Positions 19,814-23,043 of a DNA stretch of 23,043 bases are shown piece by piece. Positions within the stretch are counted from its first letter, which is position 1. Each line of letters opens with the position of its first letter. The DNA is taken from NCBI GenBank assembly GCA_003118195.1, contig BEXV01002101.1, positions 18,380-41,422 of the forward strand, read 5' to 3'. The DNA is from Hemicentrotus pulcherrimus (Eukaryota > Echinodermata > Echinoidea > Camarodonta > Strongylocentrotidae). The position numbers were made by a program, and so were the translations under genes. Under the pieces are notes generated by a model, which searched no databases, was not told the origin of the DNA, and saw nothing but the letters and a program-made list of their open reading frames with translations.

Positions 19814-20488
19814 CTGAACAAAATAAAACAAAACAGAATTCGTCACAGTTAATGATGACATCATTTCACATGCGTTTTTGTTCCAAATAATTAATTGTTT
19901 TGGCATTATAGAGCATTTGGATACAATGTGCCATTACCTCGAACAATTTTATGTATTCTTGGTAGTTAAATACAGTATGTAATCCTCGTTAAGCAGTGTG
20001 TAAACCGTGGCTTCGTCTCTAATACAACAAAATGACTGAAATTAAAGGGCCCATTACATCGAAATACAAGTGTATTCCTGTTGGTGTGCGGTCCTGCACA
20101 CATCCCATATTTTGATATGTAAACTTCTGATTTTTTCACAGATTTGTAAATATTTTTTTAAATATTTGTTTTTCAAACTTGCTAAGCTCCGCCCCAAAAG
20201 CCTCCAGATCTCATTTCCCTTGTGACATCATCTGTCAGTCATCAATAAGCTAACTTGAGAAAGTGGCATGTAACTTTGCCAAAGTTGACCACCTGTTACA
20301 ATAGGGACTTTTAGATTTGCACGTTTACAGTTTGACTGCAACGTGTGACGTCATTATAAGGCACTGCACATGCGCCACGTCGTCTCAGTCGGCGATCGAG
20401 AATGTCTCAACCTTGATTTTCCTAAAGCTAGTACGGTACTAGTAAATGCCGCGTGCGCATAAAATATACAGTTCCTCAGGTAGACAAA
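19814..20488. other. Possible 5' flank of the ankyrin gene
   Basis: No exon is firmly supported. A CRE palindrome TGACGTCA lies at 20346-20353 next to a TATAA-like string, in a locally CpG-rich patch (20340-20460) that could be a promoter for the minus strand. A segment from about 20040 starts 'ttaaagggcccattac' and may be the end of another TTAA-type element, but no matching second end was found. Confidence 0.35.
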
Positions 20489-20593
20489 GGAAGATCCCTT
20501 CCCTGCTATTGTGTAAAAATGTGTAGAACAGGTGTCACATGCATATTCACCTGTTCTACACATTTTTACATAATAGCAATGAAGGGATGTTCT
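20489..20593. repeat. Imperfect hairpin-forming inverted repeat
   Basis: Core arms 20504-20534 and 20548-20578 pair over 31 bp with one mismatch around a 13-nt loop. Weaker pairing extends outward to about 20489 and 20593. The small open frames on both strands here (20354-20725 minus, 20453-20641 plus) are by-products of the inverted repeat. Confidence 0.9.
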
Positions 20594-20669
20594 ACCACAG
20601 CAATAGGCCATTTTCGTAATGCAACCAAATTGGATGCATAAGTCTTTGTGAAGTGCCTCAATACAAATC

Positions 20670-20842
20670 ATTTTATTCACCTGATAAGAATAATAGTATT
20701 TCAATAGACATAATCCCAGCTGCATACATTAATTGTTAACAGATAGGACAACATTATGGATTGACCTACCTAGCGACACTTAAAATATGCAGTTTGCAGT
20801 CTGACTATTGAATTAATATCATTCTTATCAGGTGAATAAAAT
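20670..20842. repeat. 173-bp element with 41-bp terminal inverted repeats
   Basis: Arms 20670-20710 and 20802-20842 pair with four mismatches, the outermost 22 bp perfectly. Size and structure fit a small MITE. No target duplication was identified, and no open frame is present. Confidence 0.82.
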
Positions 20843-21021
20843 CCTCTTTCTTTGTCCGACTGCCCATCATGCTCATAGTGTTACTTCCTGCATGCATGTT
20901 TATCGTCGAGTGCAATCTAAAAGATTTCAACATGGGCAGTTGAATACGTTGACATGCATGATAAGTCGGCGTTCGTCGTGTTCTCGTCCACTCAATCAAA
21001 AAGTCCCTAATACCACAAACG

Positions 21022-21223
21022 ATAGCAACATATAAGTTGCTTTGTCAGACATGTCAGACTAAACTGATATTCTAGAATAGACAATGGTATGTAATTTCCC
21101 CCAGCTTAGCACACGTTCATAATAGAATTGCATGCGTCCATACATATGTACAATACATCATCATTCCTACTTTTTCCTGGTGATGCTACAACATGTTTGA
21201 CATAGCAACTTGTATGTTGCTAT
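21022..21223. mobile_element. 202-bp MITE-like element with 32-bp terminal inverted repeats
   Basis: Arms 21022-21053 and 21192-21223 pair with three mismatches. Each arm itself contains the short palindrome agcaac...gttgct. The interior is AT-rich with no coding signal. The superfamily is unknown because no target duplication was recognised. Confidence 0.8.
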
Positions 21224-22165
21224 TGTATTACATATTCTAATATGTGGTCGGCTTCGGAAAAGATACATTCCACTTTCTCAAGTTAGCTCATTGATAAAAA
21301 TTTAAGAAAATGGCCGTAAAATCTAAGACACTATTGAGGCGGCAAATATATATTTTATTAACATTGGCCGAAAAAAAACTTTCTACCAAAATTGATACTT
21401 GATAGCAATGAAACACAATTTAATTAATTTCTTTGTAACCCATTTGGAGAGAAGATTTTTAAGAACCAACTGATACTACCAAAATTAAGCCAAAATTATT
21501 GAAGCCTTTAGCAGTAGCACCTCATTAGTATAAATATCCTGATAAGTGCTTCTCGTAAATATATTATTTTGATATATATCTATTTCCTCTGTAAATTGCC
21601 TTAGATAGTAATTACCTTCCAATATCATTATTACCTAGTATTTTCAAACCTTGAGAAATTAATATACGACCGACTATCTCATACGTATTTCTAACTAAAT
21701 ACGACCTTCGAGATTCTAACCACCATGGCTTTTAATAGAGAAAATCACTCCTCCTATCTTGTCCGAGTCCGATTATATTATAAAATTGGAAATATTTGTA
21801 ATAATACCGAACATATCACTGGTGTTTTATGAACCAAGAATACTCTTTGTTCTCTTTATTTAAGCAGCTATGTTCAAGATAGATGTGCCTTTCTATCTTT
21901 CGTGAATATTTACATAAATTTCTCAATATAATAATATGTTATAATCTGAAAAGATCATTGTAATAATCAGTGTATACGCAAATTTGTTTATCGATTTAAA
22001 ATTGGTGATTTAAATTGCTCATTCTTATTACGGCTTTGTTTATTATTCACTGTTATTTTTTACTTATTTTCTATTATATGTTACTATGAATTGATGTTTT
22101 CGATGATGTTTATATTGTTTAAATTGTTCAAGTAGTTTGTATCTTTATATATATGTTGCATTTGA
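21224..22165. other. Gene-free AT-rich DNA
   Basis: No exon, RNA gene or clear repeat structure was found. The right part probably belongs to the 3' UTR of the LINE ending at 22246. Confidence 0.4.
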
Positions 22166-22247
22166 TTACAGGGCCCCCTTGAAAACAATACTTTGATTAC
22201 TGACGGGGCTACCCTGTATAAATAAAACGGAATAAATAAATAAATAT
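22166..22247 (+). mobile_element. LINE 3' terminus with (AATA)n tail
   Basis: 'cagggccccc', 'ggggctaccctgtataaat' and an AATA tandem (about 22220-22245) form the typical 3' end of a CR1/Jockey-type LINE (general knowledge of such tails). No coding part was recognised upstream, so the copy is probably 5'-truncated. Confidence 0.6.
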
Positions 22248-22399
22248 ACCTGAGTAAGGCTAATGATACTTTAGATCACAGGATCAAAATTCACAAGAAG
22301 CACAAAAGTCCAAGAGGTTTTATTTTGGGTTGTAAACATACTAGCTGAATATAAGAAGACAATTCCTTACATTTTTATAAAGCACTTGCAGGAATCGAT

Positions 22400-22532
22400 T
22401 TAAAAATCTTTATTTTATGGACGGACTACCTTTATCTAGAGACATTATTTCAAAGTTTCTCGGAGAAGGTATTGACGAAAACCTAAGTTGGAAACAACAC
22501 ATACAAAATATCGAATACCACGATATCACGAA
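22400..22532 (+). mobile_element. LINE RT fragment
   Basis: A single plus-strand frame reads 'NLYFMDGLPLSRDIISKFLG' followed by 'IDENLSWKQHIQNI' and then TGA. The K-F-L-G-x2-I-D-E-N-L-x-W-K-x-H-I signature is the conserved block after the YADD core in many LINE reverse transcriptases. Only this block is left, and the sequence is cut short where the SINE of the opposite strand begins. Confidence 0.8.
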
Positions 22533-22544
22533 CTGATAAAATGA

Positions 22545-22800
22545 TTAAAAAAATGATATAGCCTAATTGTCCACTCCAAATTTTATTAAACCGAAACGGA
22601 AATTCTTTTTGCCCAATTGATCGTGAGCCCGGCAGCCAGATCGACGTTGCTCTATCCCTTATTGTTGAACGCCAAACAAGGTAGCAACAACTCCCATCTT
22701 TTAACGTCTTTTGGTATGACGCGGCCGGGGGTTCGAACCCACGACCTCCCGGTTGTGAGGCGGACGCTCTACTGACTGAGCCAACACTCCGGTGCGTCGG
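22545..22800 (-). mobile_element. tRNA-derived SINE
   Basis: On the minus strand the head has an RNA polymerase III A box (tggctcagtcag, 22783-22772) and B box (gggttcgaaccc, 22740-22729), with a CTCACAA anticodon-loop-like segment (CAC, Val-like) between them. The acceptor and T stems do not pair well, so it is not a functional tRNA. A further roughly 180 bp body follows ('gatgggagttgttgctacc...') to an A/T-rich end near 22545. It seems to interrupt the LINE fragment at 22400-22532. The 106-codon frame across it (22483-22803) is not a gene. Confidence 0.8.
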
Positions 22801-22861
22801 CATTTAATTCAAACTTAAGAATATTCCACGAAATAATACACTTTTAATGCTATATGGTACC

Positions 22862-23043
22862 TTAAAGAGAAACTCCAGTACTGGTAAAAAAATTAAAAAT
22901 AATAATTTTCACAGAATCAAACGAAACTTAGACTGAATGTTCAAGATTACAAATAAATAACATGTGCCAAACAATTTTGGAAGAAAATGTATACTGGCTG
23001 AGTAATGAGCATAGAAAGACAAGGAAATCAAGGTAGTACCAAC
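22862..23043 (+). mobile_element. Possible left end of a TTAA-type element, cut by window end
   Basis: Starts TTAA-agagaaactccagtactgg, resembling the ends of TTAA-targeting (Kolobok/piggyBac) MITEs and the element at 18371. The other end lies outside the window, so the inverted repeat cannot be tested. Confidence 0.35.

Noticed and set aside
20354..20725. 123-codon minus-strand Cys-rich frame
   Set aside because: It translates both arms of the 20489-20593 hairpin; the repeated 'KMCRTG' and 'CSTHFY' pieces come from the inverted repeat.
22700..22800. tRNA-Val(CAC) gene on the minus strand
   Set aside because: A and B boxes are present but acceptor and T stems mispair and a longer body follows; it is the head of a SINE.

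Overview
The window is AT-rich genomic DNA from a metazoan nucleus. Spliced genes, long introns, diverse decayed LINEs, a tRNA-derived SINE and several kinds of short inverted-repeat transposons all point that way. The repeat style and the very long metazoan-type ankyrin gene suggest a marine deuterostome, most likely an echinoderm such as a sea urchin. This is an inference from style; no species marker was seen.

Layout: positions 1-10,000 are almost entirely repeat-derived. They hold LINE reverse-transcriptase relics on both strands (about 230-480 minus, 1330-2475 plus, 5130-5625 plus, 8000-8560 minus), two copies of a mariner-like short element (455-784 and 4055-4935), a nested 385-bp element with an 8-bp target duplication, a perfect 36-bp inverted repeat, and many microsatellites. 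No cellular gene is supported there.

The only convincing cellular gene lies on the minus strand, about 19,813 down to 10,422. Its core is a 4.5-kb exon with about 37 ankyrin motifs arranged as twelve 97-residue units. The exon ends in a strong GTGAGT donor just before the stop. Two small downstream exons and a terminal exon can be joined to it with matching splice phases at every junction. The terminal exon encodes a hydrophobic segment, a cysteine-rich ectodomain with weak Ig resemblance, and a C-terminal membrane segment. An upstream 53-nt exon also joins in phase. The predicted product (about 1,894 residues in this window, 5' end probably incomplete) would be a membrane protein with a giant cytosolic ankyrin array and an extracellular domain. 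Alternatives are an ankyrin-only form made by reading through the donor, and a separate ectodomain protein started from an internal ATG.

Positions 19,814-23,043 hold the presumed 5' side of the gene (a CRE/TATA-like cluster near 20,350, unproven), a cluster of hairpin-forming inverted repeats (20,489-21,223), LINE 3' debris, a LINE reverse-transcriptase fragment and a tRNA-derived SINE on the minus strand.
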